NCBI RefSeq assembly: GCF_033439725.1
Contig: NW_026944390.1
Location: 2,542,001 to 2,606,000, forward strand
Length of the DNA: 64,000 nt
Direction of reading: 5' to 3'
Origin: Neurospora tetraspora
Taxonomy: Eukaryota > Ascomycota > Sordariomycetes > Sordariales > Sordariaceae
The notes below the pieces were generated by a model. That model did not search any database and was not told the DNA's origin. It was given only the letters and a program-made list of their open reading frames with translations. Both the position numbers and the translations under genes were made by a program. Shown here piece by piece: positions 26,807 to 39,887 of the stretch; the stretch's first letter is position 1; each line of letters starts with the position of its first letter.

Positions 26807-26837
26807 GATCAACCATCGATATTTGGAACACGCCCTA

Positions 26838-29800
26838 GTTCGAGAACAATCTCGACCACCTGATCGTCGGTTGCTCAAGACCATTCTGTGCGAGTGATGT
26901 TAGAGTTGTGTGTCCATAGAACACTCACTCACCCATTTTCTGTAACGCACACATCAGCACATGATCTAAGTGGGCTGTACCCCATACCCTGTGTAGCACC
27001 ATCAGGGAAAGGTGTCTTTGCGCTGCTTTGTGTTTATTTAAGTGTGGTTGTACCCAAAAGTTGTGGGTAGGTATAGCTCTGTGACAGCTGAGTTAGTAAA
27101 GTTGGAAGTACAAGGGAGCTTCTAGGCCTTTTGACCTCTGCTGTGTCACTACGATGCTGATTGTATGTGAAGTGTCGGTAGGGCTGTTGCCACTCAAGGT
27201 TTTGTGAGTTAGGGTAGAGCTTCCTTATCGAGCATTCAGTCTGACTTTTATGTCGGTAGCTGACATGCCGGAGGTGTGGATGTCTGAATCGTGGATCGGG
27301 TAAGTACTCTGGTACAGTCGTCAGGTAAGTATGATGGGATTTCAGAATCGGATAACTCGACCGGATCAAGGGCCCAAGCCGAAGGGGTCCAGTTCTCGGA
27401 GGGGCCCGAACCAGCGATCCCATATTGTTGAGCAACAGACATCTCGATTGAAGTTTGCAGATCACCGTTGCGGATCGCCGAGGCTCCATTGACTATGTAG
27501 CCAGCCATCGAACCTCCAGCCAATTTGAGCCTCCATCCACCCACTCACCAGCCAGCGTGCTAGCGAGCGAGCGAGCATGTCTGAGTGTCGGCGTTCCAGG
27601 AGGTGCCATTCGGAGTCGACGATAGCTTCACCTTCCTGTGATCCCACAGTCGCACCCCATCGGTGTCAAGCTTGTCGAGTCGTACAACTTCTTGGCAGGG
27701 AACTAGTTGTCACCCGAATGTGTGTCTTTGGTCCATCGATGGAGATCATGGACGGATGGGACTTGCTCCATGGACATGGACATGGCTTGATGGCCCCTTG
27801 CCCGACTCCCCGATGGGACGGGATGGATACAGTGTGGGAAGTCGATGGCAGGAAGGGTGATCTGTTTCCCATGGTTGTATCCCTGCTGCCGTTGCTTTAG
27901 ACCGGACAGACCGGCGTTGATAAGAAGGGAGCCAGGGGGGGGATAGAGGCATGGAGGCTCAAAACGGGAAACGAGGGGGCAGACGAGGATGGACAGAGGG
28001 GGTCGGGGGTGACGAAGGTGGGAATAGTTGCATATCCCACACTTGTCTCAAGCATCTGGTTGGTTCCCTTCATGCTGAGGATACTGACCCTGCCCTGGGG
28101 GAGCTGGAAGTGATTGACTGCATACAGTATACAGTATGTCGTGTAGCTTCCGGAGTTGGCGTCCAGGACGGAAGCTGTGAGCTGGAGCTGTCAGCGCAGG
28201 GTTGTAACACTACCGACGGCAGCGTGGGTGTTGACAGCTTCACTTCGTTTACTGACGGGTCACCTTGTCCATATGCATCGTTTCTGTGCTAATGTATTTA
28301 TGGCTCACGGCCCATGGCTCAACGGTAGCGGGGATGCGCTCCTTGTTCCGTTGCAAGATACTGGATGCGAGATGCCTTCCATAAGAATTTAGACGCTTCT
28401 ATCCCCACCGAAGTTCAGCTGTCGATGGGCATGGAGACTTTGTCCCATGTTGGAAGTGTGAGAATGCATCTCCGGCTGCTGGGTCTGCTGCAGTATGCAT
28501 AGAGGACCCTGGCTGCGATGCAGAGATAGATGGATGACATTCCCGTGTAGCGCAGGGTGTAATGTACGTGTGCAGTGAATTTGATGACCAGACACTTGCA
28601 GGTCCTTAACAATTGGTCGATATTAAAAGACTGAACAGAGCCAACACATGATAGTGATTATTTTGACATGCTTTCTGCCTTGAAAATGTGCTCTTGCTGT
28701 ACACTGCACACTAGCAGCAGCAGTAGTGTAATGTAGCAAAGAGTCTCGTGGACCCTATCAAAATTGAGGGTACTATCCTCCTCCTGCTTCTCAGTTCTCG
28801 TGTGACTGATCCAGGGTTCTAACGGGGTCCATGGGGGTCAACAACCAATGGTGTCAACGACTCTCAAGACAAGCGGGAAGGAGGGAAGACGTCCTGGCTC
28901 ACTCTGGCCAAATTTATGACTACCGCAAAGTCAGTTTGTACCCCAGTTTTTGGGCTTGGCACGCAAGTGCAGGGCATCACCACTTCCTAAGGTAAACAAG
29001 AAAATTTGATGACTATAATTCTCTAAGAGTGTATACGGATCAAAGAAGCTTTAACAGCCCATTGAAATGCAATGACAGTCACTGAATTTGGTGGGCATTT
29101 GTGGATGTTCAAACTCGGTGGTGGTTGTTGGCCGTGGTCATTAATTTGGCCAGACAGAGCCTGGACCTGAACGGGTTCGCGGGTAGCTACGCTGGCGACG
29201 TCATCATGCATAAAACGGGCCTGGAAGCTTCCCCGTCCTGACCCCGCTGAATATTGACAAGGCTAGGGAGAATTGGGAATAGTTGCGTGGTATTTGTGAT
29301 GGGGGTGGTCATTAATAGCGCCGTTTCAACATGCAGGCACTGCAGGGTACCAATTGATGTCCAGCCCAGGGTTTTTTTTTTGGTTGAATTTCCCTCGGCT
29401 TGGGGATAACAGGGACAACAGGGACAGCAGGGACAGCAGGGACAGCGCAAAAATGGACCAAGGGTCTCTGGTTATGACGGCATTGTGATTCCGCACTTTC
29501 TCGGTACGTAGTTTAGAATTGTTGGGGGTGGTTTTGTATGTGCTCAAGCTGGAACTGTAGCTTCAGCACCGAGGGGAAAGTGAGAGATATGCTGATTTGG
29601 GGGACGATGAATGTTGATATGGGGTTCTGTCGTCTGACTTGGGGTCTGGTTAAAGATAAGATGATTTGATCTGGGATTTGCTGTAGTACGCAGATCATCT
29701 GAAGGTCGTGAGCCCAACAGCTTGAGATGGGAACAAAAGGAAAGATGAGATGGGATGGCGCGGTTGGTAATAAAAACAGAACAGTATCCGTGGGTAGGAA

Positions 29801-32800
29801 ACCGGACGGTATACTTTACTTTCTGAGAGTCTTGGTCCCTGCTGATCACGGGAATGATGCGTGATCCGTGCAACTTGTACCGCACACAACGTTGAGACTG
29901 TCCGCGACACGTGCTACTTTGGAGGCAGGCGAGGCAGGTGAATATCAATCAATAATCGCCAGGGCAGCGGACACATGCTAGTGAGAGAAATTCCCGATTT
30001 CCGATCATGGAGGGGGAGAATGGGAATAGAGAGGGCCGTCGAGGAGGGGCTCTGATATGGAGCCTTGTCACTCTTGTTGGAGGGTTGTGAGTGGTTTGTG
30101 GGATGAGACCCAACTAGGGTCTTTGGAGGCTCTTGGGGGGGTCTTGGGGTGTCATCGAGATGGCCAGCATGTTGAGTGGGTGGGTGTCTTTTAGTTAGTG
30201 GTGTGAATGACTTCCACTTGTACACAACCACGACGACACTATAGAATGCGTGCCATTTACGTTGATACCCAAACTCAGCAACATGAGAAGCCCAAGGTAA
30301 GAATGACGAGACGGAGATATGGCGACTTGCCAGGAAGGAGAAGCGTGGTCAATGACGCGCCTATCGCTGATGGTGGAGTGGCCATGTGTGGTTGATGTTT
30401 CGAGCCGACTCATGGAGGCTGAAAAGAAGAGGCAAAAGACAATAATTGCGTGCCTGAGTCCAAGCGCTGGGAAAAGCCCATGCTGGATGTACGAGGGGGA
30501 TGTGTGGGGAGGATGGCCCAAGCTTTGAGTGTCTGCAAAGCATTCCGTTACATAGCGGTTTCGCTTCTCTGCTAGCAATGAGCTTACTAAATGATGTATG
30601 GTTAGAAAAAGCATCCTGATCCAGGTCGCCAGGGTATATGTCTCCGTTGATATTCAGCTTGTCCGCTGAAAATCTCAAATGGCATGGCAAGTGTAGTGTA
30701 TGCATTGTAAATCGCTGCTCCTTGACGTTCCACAACCCGGAGCTTTTCTTCCAGACACCTTTACTGACAACCTGTTTATTGCCCTTCTTGTCGATGTGAC
30801 AATGATCGTTTTTCTTGAAAGTCAGTCGAAGTTCAAGTGGTACTTCGGGAGAGGGGAAGCCGCGCGTGACTGAGGTTCTATGCTCGGTTCGTTGACAGCA
30901 GTCGGAGGCACGGCCGGTTCTTTTACAAGGGAAAGAAGGATGTCAACGTGGAATGTCGACTCTGCGCTAGGACGAGTCACCGCCAGATTGACAATTGGCT
31001 GAAATGCTCGATCAAAGTCCGATTGCGCCCAAATTCGCGATTTTTTGGAGAGACCGTGGGAATGGATGGCTTGCGATGGCTTGCGATTGCCTGCCAGGCC
31101 GAGCGGGAGTGGGCCTTTTGGCATGCGGCGACAAGGGGTCGTGGTTAGCGCTGGTCAAGCTGGTGAGCCCCACCCCTCAACTACGTCATAGCCTCCGTTA
31201 AGAGCGGGCATTCCCCTCGTCGTCCCCCTCGCTCCCCTCGTCTGGCCAGTCAGGCAGTCTTGGCACCATGTCGTTGCGGTTCCCCTACCAAAACCCTACC
31301 ACACCATTGTAGCTTCCACTTGTATGCACTATCAGATGAGTGTCTGTTGATGAAGCCGAATGTGGTCGGTGAACTGGATGTAATGAGTATTGACTGAGGG
31401 TTTAAAGTAACACAACAAAGACCCAACGTTATGGGAAACCGAGGATCAAGTTGCGGGGTTATAGGAGACAACCCAAGGTGTGCATAAAAAGACACTTGAC
31501 CTGCAATGCGCAAGCAGTTGGAAGGGATGATTCTTTGACTTGTACATACATAACTACCTAAGCTGCACATTAGAAGACATCAACATGGCATCCATTGAGG
31601 CTATCTTCACTTTCTCAGACGGCCCTGCAGTAACAGAGACAGTTAACAGCATACCTATCAGACATAACAACATCCAGTTGGAGGAATGGTGTATACATGC
31701 AAAACACGAGACACACTAGGGGTAGGAAAGTCAAGGGGGGACTCAAAGGGGAGGGGGCAGGTACAGGTACTCAACCAACGACAAAAAGAAAGCTGAAAAT
31801 GGATGAACCAAAGCATGGAATTTGAACAAGACGGGAATTCAGCATATCCTGTTCTCCAGTCCCGGCGTCGGGTTCCCGGTCTCGAGGACGGTCGCCGATG
31901 TAGGGCAGGGTGGTGCCAGCTCTCCATGCTCCTCCATCTCAACCAACCTTATTGGAGGTTGCCGGCCCCTGCTGATAGCGCCTTAACCGTTTCAAGCTGT
32001 TTCTCCCACTTCCTTGCCCGTGAGCCCGGCCTCCCGTTCCATCCTCGCTGCATCTTCACGCACCCTTGCCTGGCTCATCGGGTGTTTAGATTCAGGTTCA
32101 GGTTCAGGTGGAGGTGCGAAAAGACGTGACTTGTTATTTACTGCTCGTAGATCCTTCTTTTTTCTCCTCTTTATCACCTGCGCTTTCGCTCCTCCTCTTC
32201 CTCACAGGTCCCTCCTCTGCTTTTCCTCCTCTTCAAACCTATTGTGCTTCTGCGACGCTCCTGCGACACCATATCCGCTTTGCGTGTTTTTCTCCCAGTC
32301 TCGGACCTCTGTCGTTGTCGTTGGCCTATACTAGCCTCAACCCACCAACCAAACCTCGATCGCGATATTCCTCGGTTAAAAGGAGTCCGACTCGACCTCT
32401 GCTTAACTAGACTCGCCAAGTGTGCGGGTAGGTGCAACTACAGAAAAGCATTCCATATCGGAAAGTGCGGGGCCATCGGTTCTAACTTCAAATCGCCCTT
32501 GGATTGCAAAAGAGATTTTACAACAACACAACAACAATTCTCACCAACCATCCGACAACGAATTCGTGACATACACGACACGAGGAAGATCATTCCATAT
32601 CGAGTAGGACACACGAGTTGCGGCGCCAGAATCCCAATCATCGATCGAGATCCGAGCCGAACCACGCACCTGCCAACCACTTGTCGCTGCCCCTCCTATC
32701 CGGATTCAATTTGGGTAAAAGCTCCAGTTCTGTTAGTGAACTACTGCAGGTAAGCGGGCGGATCCCCACCAAATCAAGGTCCACCACTAAAGGCCTTCCC

Positions 32801-33317
32801 CGCCCTTGCAACTGCCTGGCGCACACTAAATTGCCCACTGCCAGTGAGCTGCCCAGGTTGCGCTGGAGAAGTGGGAGTGGGATGGATTCCTTTTTCTGTC
32901 CATTGCGTCCACTTGCATTCGGCTCCCACTCGCTCTCCTTCTCTTCCACTTTTGCTCTCGGTGCCCAAGCTAAACTTTATTTTCTTCCCAAGACAATACC
33001 AAAGTTTTGGGTTCGCGTTCAGGAATTCTCAGCCTTTGCCCGATCCCCTCATTGTGCGTACCACGCAGGCAACATCCGACCACCAGCCGACGTCGTCTCT
33101 TCCTTACACAAAACACGAAGCGCCCGATCACCGGATCCCTTCACTGTCGCCACTGAATCAGACATCGCGTCTGACTTGCGTTTTCGACACTCGGCCAAGC
33201 TTGCCCCGCGCTCCTACCAGAGACAGGGCTACTTAGTCTTCCAGCAACCCTCACTCCGTCCTTTGTTCTGTAACCCGCAACCTCGACACTTCAAGTCAAT
33301 AGACACCACACGTCACA
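26838..33317. other. Long stretch without recognisable gene; promoter and leader of HOG1 at its right end
   Basis: Base composition is normal, but none of the short frames on either strand resembles a protein family, and none has convincing introns or codon bias. A 9-bp unit (AACAGGGAC/AGCAGGGAC) is repeated four times at 29408-29443. The last kilobase is rich in C/T and A/C tracts, as in long fungal 5' leaders. CAGGTAAGC at 32747-32755 and CTTCCAG ending at 33243 could be splice sites of a leader intron; this is a guess that transcript data would settle. Confidence 0.45.
29408..29443 (+). repeat. Nine-bp minisatellite, four units
   Basis: Four tandem nine-base units, AACAGGGAC twice then AGCAGGGAC twice. 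Intergenic, no function apparent. Confidence 0.85.
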
Positions 33318-34806
<1,489 letters not shown>

Positions 34807-36444
34807 AACACGGCAACGGCAGGGTCGAGACATGACCCCGAACCTTCGATACAGGGGTAGAAGTCCCCTGGCTTCATGATACCACGACATCATGCCACAT
34901 GTTTTCTTACCGTCATAATCCACTTTTCTTCGGTCAACTTTTTGGGGGTTCTCCGAGTCTGTTTTTGTCTACAATGTTTGAAGAGCGGGGAAGCGGATAC
35001 ACATCAGAAAACTGTACCCAGGTCCCGGGTACTAGGGAAGTTTCAAAGAAAGGGTGAGGGCATTGCAATTGAGCATGTCCAGAGAGAGGGACGCATGCAT
35101 GGGAAATACACGTACACAGGCACAGGCGATCTTTGGGGTTAGGATTCAATAAGACAAAAAGTGAAAGAAACCAGGATGCGAAAGAGGGTGCTTGCGCTTG
35201 TTGACTGCCGAACCGCGACCGATTTTTACCAATGATGGAAAGCTTGGGCATGCATGGCGTTTGGGGAGAGGGACGGATGTGTTAGCTCGAGACCGCTACT
35301 TTTCAATCCCGCCGAAGAAGTATTGCTATGGAGACAAAGTAGCTGGCTGCAAGAAGGACAAGTGGAAATGATGGCTATCCAGTGGCTCATGAGGCACCTA
35401 GTTGCTAATAAACAACAGGAAAAACGCCATTAGGGATGGGTCATACGGGCACACAGGCGGTCGGATAGAGTTGAGATTCTATATCAATTCGAGTATATGA
35501 TAGACTATCTGGTAACACCAGCTCACCTCGGAGTATTAACGGGTTTGCATTATACAAGTCGGAGATCGCCAAGATTAGCTCAGGGGTTGTGAAAAGGGGG
35601 TGAAGAGCGGGTGAAGGGGCTCGAGAGGGGTAGAGAGGCTCAAGAGAGGGTTTAAAGCCGGGTGGTAAGGAATAGCTAAGTGAGGTCCAGATGTAGTTAT
35701 CAAATGCGGTGTTGAGATTCAATTATCACCATCGTTGCCGTCGATTCTCATCTTTGCCAAGACTCATGGTTAGGCGGTTTGGTGCCCATTCCGCACCGTA
35801 TTTTCCTGTTGGCTCTCTGCAGTAGTAGTTGCATGAGGCACTGACCGGGAAAACCCGTGAAACGCCAACCAATTGGAGGATGCCACCCCGCAGGATCTCA
35901 TCAAGATATCGCAGCCCACTGATGAGGTGTTGTTCAGCGCTGTGGGTTCCCGTCTCCAGGCGGTGGGAACGAAGCACGAGCCGCCCAGCCCGGGGCCAGC
36001 AGCCATTGTCACGAACGCGACTCTCCAAAGGTCAGACCGGCGACTGTGTAGAAATGTTAGTGTGTTGATAGCAACATCACATTATCGTCAACTCCTGTTC
36101 AAAGTTTGTTTATACCCACCTATCTTCTGGTCACTGAACGGCGACGACATATACGGCATTGGCATTGGCATTGCTTGGCCCGCCCATTACGCCGCCATTT
36201 CTTACCTCAACCCAAGACTATACCAACCCAACTAAACAGCTTCCGCCATTTTCTCAGTCGCCGCTTTTATATACACCTACCATATGGGGATATCTTAAGT
36301 CAACGGCCGCGAGAGAAACATTCAAGTCATATAGCGAGCGAGCGGTAGCTTTGGTGGAAGCGTCGGATTCATTTCTTCTGCCGCCATCCTGCACCCCATA
36401 CATACCAGTCGCAACTCCCGGATCCCAGGACCTCAGCCTAGACA
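34807..36444. other. Intergenic region between HOG1 and AVL9
   Basis: Holds the HOG1 3' UTR and the AVL9 promoter and leader. Frames on both strands look random. No repeat or RNA gene recognised. Confidence 0.5.
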
Positions 36445-39205
36445 ATGTCCGTTCCCCCTACACCGACAACAGAGAGAAAGCCGGGCTTCACCCCGCTCGT
36501 CGCCGTCGTCGACTTCCACCATGCGCGCGGCCCCGAGGTCGAGAGGTGGTTCGGCGTGCCCGAGGATAGCGATCCAGCCGCCGAGTATGACTGGGGGCTG
36601 TTGCCTTTTATGGCCTTGAGCGATGGTGCTCATGCGTAGGTAATCCCCTTTCCCTTCGACTCTTGAGGGCATACATGATGACTGACGACGCATTGGACGA
36701 CACAGCGCAACAGAAGACTTCTCTTACTTCACCCTCCTCCGGCCCGCCACCGCCTCCGACCCCGAAGCCACCTCCCTCTTTGGCATCTCGTGCACCCGCC
36801 AGATGGACGCCTCCCAGCTGCTCAACCGCCCCGCCGAAGTCACCCGCTCGACCGTGCAGAAAGCCGTCGTCATCATCGCCGACTCGCCCCAGTACTTTGG
36901 CATGTTGCGCGAACGTTTGAGCGTCGTCACAAAGGCCTGGTTCGCCCAGCGCGAGTTCACCGACGTCGAGATCCTCCGCCGCTTTCAGGAGAGCCTAGCG
37001 GATGAGAAGGCGCGCGGCACTTTGCTGGGCGAGAAGGAGGAGGACAGGGATTTATATCTCGGCATGAGCCTGCGGGAACTGGTGCGCGAGTTCCGGTGGC
37101 AGACGCTGGTGCTGCTCAAGTGCTGTCTGCTCCAGCCGAAGATGCTGTTCTTTGGGTCAAGGTGCGAGAGGCTGTGCATGATGCAGTTCTCGCTGATCAG
37201 CCTGATCCCGGGGCTGCTGAGGAACTTGCAAGACTCGGCCGGTCCGGAGCTGGATAACTACGAAAAGAAGCTACAGAGGCCGACGAGCTTGCGGACTAGT
37301 GATCGCAACTCGCTGCTGGCGTATATGGGCTTACCGCTTCAGATCTTCGGCAAAGGCAGCTTGTTCGGGCCGTATACTCCGCTTCAGCAGCTGGACGTCC
37401 TAGCGGACTTTGGCACAAAGTCCTACATCGTCGGCAGCACCAACTCTCTGCTTCTCCAGCAGAAGGACCGTTACTCCGACATCCTCATCAACCTCGACGA
37501 AGACTCCATCAACATCACCTCCCCCAGCCTCAAATCCGCCCTAGCCCTGTCCACCCCCGACCGCCGCTGGATCGACTTCATCACGCAGAACGTCAACGAC
37601 ACGTGGGACGACGCCAACCCCGGCATGCCCAAGACCATGGGCTACGTCGGCTCCGAGGAGTTCATCCGGCTGCAATTCGAGGAATACCTGTTGTCGCTAA
37701 TCTCCTCGGTCAAATACCACAACCACCTCGCCATCCACTCCCAAAACCCACGGATGCTGCTCCCGCACATCGAAGGCGATCCCTCGCTCGATTTCAACGC
37801 CGACTTCATCGAAGCCTGGAAGCGCACGGAAAACTACCGGATCTGGGACGGCCACACGGACTCGCACCTGTTCGACATTGTCGAGCCGAAGCACCCCTGC
37901 GCCGGCGGGCTGACGATCGATGATGTGCAGAGACGCATAGCGCAGCAGGTGCAGGATCTGCATCTGGATGAGCGGTTTGCGGTTGGCAAGGAGGTGCTGG
38001 GTCGGAATCTACAGGCGGGCAAAGAGAAGGCGAGCACGATGTTCAACAAATTTTACGCGGACATGGAGGCGTTGAGAGAACAGAGACGGAAGGCGGCGGA
38101 GGAGGCGGAGAAGCAACGACAGGCTGAGGCGGCAGCTACTGGTGGGAACGGGCAGCATGGTAGTGAAAAGGGTGGCAGTGGTGGGAGTGAGAACGGGAAC
38201 GGAGGGAACGGACAAGGAGGACTGGCGCCAGCGGCCGCGGTGTCTACGGTAGGCAGCAAAGCCGGCGCTTTTGTGAGCAGCTGGACGGCCTGGGCAGGCG
38301 AAAAGCGCAAGGGATGGGGCCGCTCGGCGCCGACGACACCGATTACCGAGACTACGCCCATCCCTCCCACCACCGGCACGGGTACTACGACCTCAGACAC
38401 CTCTTCACCACAAGACAGGGAGAAGGAAAAGGAACAGGAAAAGAAAGGATGGGGCTGGTCCAAAGCCATCAGGAACCGCACCTCCGTCCTTCTCAGCGGC
38501 GGCGGGGGCTCCTCCGAGGAAAGAGAAACGTTCATGCCCCAGTCCCCGCAACGAAACGGGGCATATGCCGCTCTTCCGCTGGCTACGGGCAGTCCGGAGT
38601 CTACGAGAACCACCAGAACGGGAAATAGTAGCAATACCGGTGGTGGGCAATCAAGGGCGTTTAGGAGGAGGGCGTTGAGTGGAGAGAGTATGTTGGATGC
38701 GGCGGGAAGTGAGGATGGGTTCTCGGGGAGTGAGTTTGGAACTCCTGAGAGAGTAAGGAGCAGGGAGACAGTGGCGAGTATTGCGAGGAAGCCGGTGGGT
38801 AGTGGTGGCGGATCGGGATCGAGGCCGGGGACGGCGGGGACTGTGGGGAGTGTGAATTTGATGAGTGTGGCGTCGCCGGAGGTGGTGAGGGGGGCGGGTA
38901 CGACGACCACAGCGGCGGCGACGGTGACAGAGGATGATGGAAAGGATGAGAAGGTTGAGAATGAGAATAAGGAGGAGAAGGAGGATACGGAGGATAAGGG
39001 CATGGAGGAGGTCTCACTTGACGACGCCCCAGCAACAGCTACCGAACAGGTCAAGAAAGAACCAGCGCCGGTATTAGCGCCGATAACGACGACAGATGAG
39101 ACACAAAGGGAGAGTTCCCGGTCCCGATCACCATCACCATCACCGCTCCAGCCGCCGGCCGTTATAGTGGCTGCTGAAGAGGCGGCGAAGGCGAGTGAGG
39201 TTTAG
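36445..39205 (+). CDS. AVL9: Avl9-like late secretory pathway protein (DENN-related)
   Basis: Two exons, 36445-36635 and 36706-39205, encode 896 residues. The first exon opens with a short Ser/Pro/Thr leader and VAVVDFHHARGPEVERWFGV, the signature start of Avl9 proteins; the second continues EDFSYFTLLRP and LFGISCTRQ. The folded DENN-like region runs to about residue 510, followed by a charged helix (ALREQRRKAAEEAEKQRQ, about 519-536). The rest is a low-complexity tail rich in Gly, Ser, Thr and Glu. In yeast Avl9 acts in exocytic vesicle formation from the late Golgi; the same role here is inferred. The tail differs in composition from the conserved part and should vary fast between species. 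Total length is somewhat larger than yeast Avl9. Confidence 0.92.
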
Positions 39206-39887
39206 GATATATAATGTAGAGAACTACGAGCGATAAGAAGTTGGAATATAACGAAGCGTTTTGGATTGTTAATGTTCATATCGTTGCGAATCAGTGAGTC
39301 TTGTTTCGGTCTATCACACGCAGCGCTGTTTGGTGTTTGCCTGGTACCCAAGCGGCGCCTACCACCATGAAAATGTTTTGAAGCGGTGCGGGTCTGCCGA
39401 AAAGCAAGGGTGGTTAAACGGGACTCCGGAGGACTGAATCTAGACCCCCCCATATACCAATTGATCCAACTAGTCGCATCGGAAGCGCTGACCGTTCGGG
39501 ACAGATGCATTCTCTCAGGTCCCTAAAAGGCCTGTGAAGGCGACAAGTGTTGAACTGAACGGTGGGACGTCGGAGGCGAAGGTTTCATCGACCGTGGGGA
39601 GCTGAAGGGTGTGTGAAGCCAATCGGCCATAACGAGGCTGAAAGGATGTACACGTGTAGTCATGGAGACCAGTGGTCTCGCGCGTGCAGATCTTATTGAT
39701 ATATTGGGGGTATGGAAAGTTGAATCCCAAAGACAGAATCCCAAAAGACACAATCCCCAACGTACAGTGACACGAGATCCAACAATCGTGAGTTGTTTGT
39801 CGAAACCGAACTCACGTATCTTGGCCAAGCGGTCGGTCGCTGACACACAAACATCCAGGACGTTGCCAGCGAGTTAGTTGGACGAAA
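39206..39887. other. Intergenic region between AVL9 and the flavin oxidase
   Basis: 682 bases with no protein-like frame; expected to hold a 3' UTR and the promoter of the oxidase. Nothing distinctive seen. Confidence 0.5.

Larger units (their letters stand above)
8690..26835. mobile_element. AT-rich RIP island, possibly bracketed by terminal inverted repeats
   Basis: Between about 8.9 and 26.5 kb base composition collapses to mostly A/T, and every protein-like frame is broken by TAA/TAG where related elements have CAA/CAG/TGG. This is the expected result of RIP in ascomycetes. The edges carry similar sequences in opposite orientation: GGGGCGTGTTCTAAAT at 8690-8705, and the reverse complement of 26820-26835, GGGCGTGTTCCAAATA. 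Both are followed inward by GTTGATC motifs (8714-8720; several inverted copies within 26782-26814). A TA dinucleotide abuts each end (8688-8689, 26836-26837). I infer that the island may have begun as, or been captured by, one element with terminal repeats. Two ends of unrelated copies of the same family is the alternative. Confidence 0.45.

Noticed and set aside
8690-26837. Starship-type giant transposon
   Set aside because: No DUF3435 tyrosine-recombinase captain could be recognised at either end, even allowing for RIP stops; cargo is only retroelement remains.
27034-27900. Several 100-150 codon frames on both strands
   Set aside because: Mutually overlapping, without codon bias, splice support or any recognisable motif.
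38053-39054. 333-codon minus-strand frame opposite the AVL9 tail
   Set aside because: Antisense of a low-complexity GC-rich region; a sense frame with conserved N-terminus exists.
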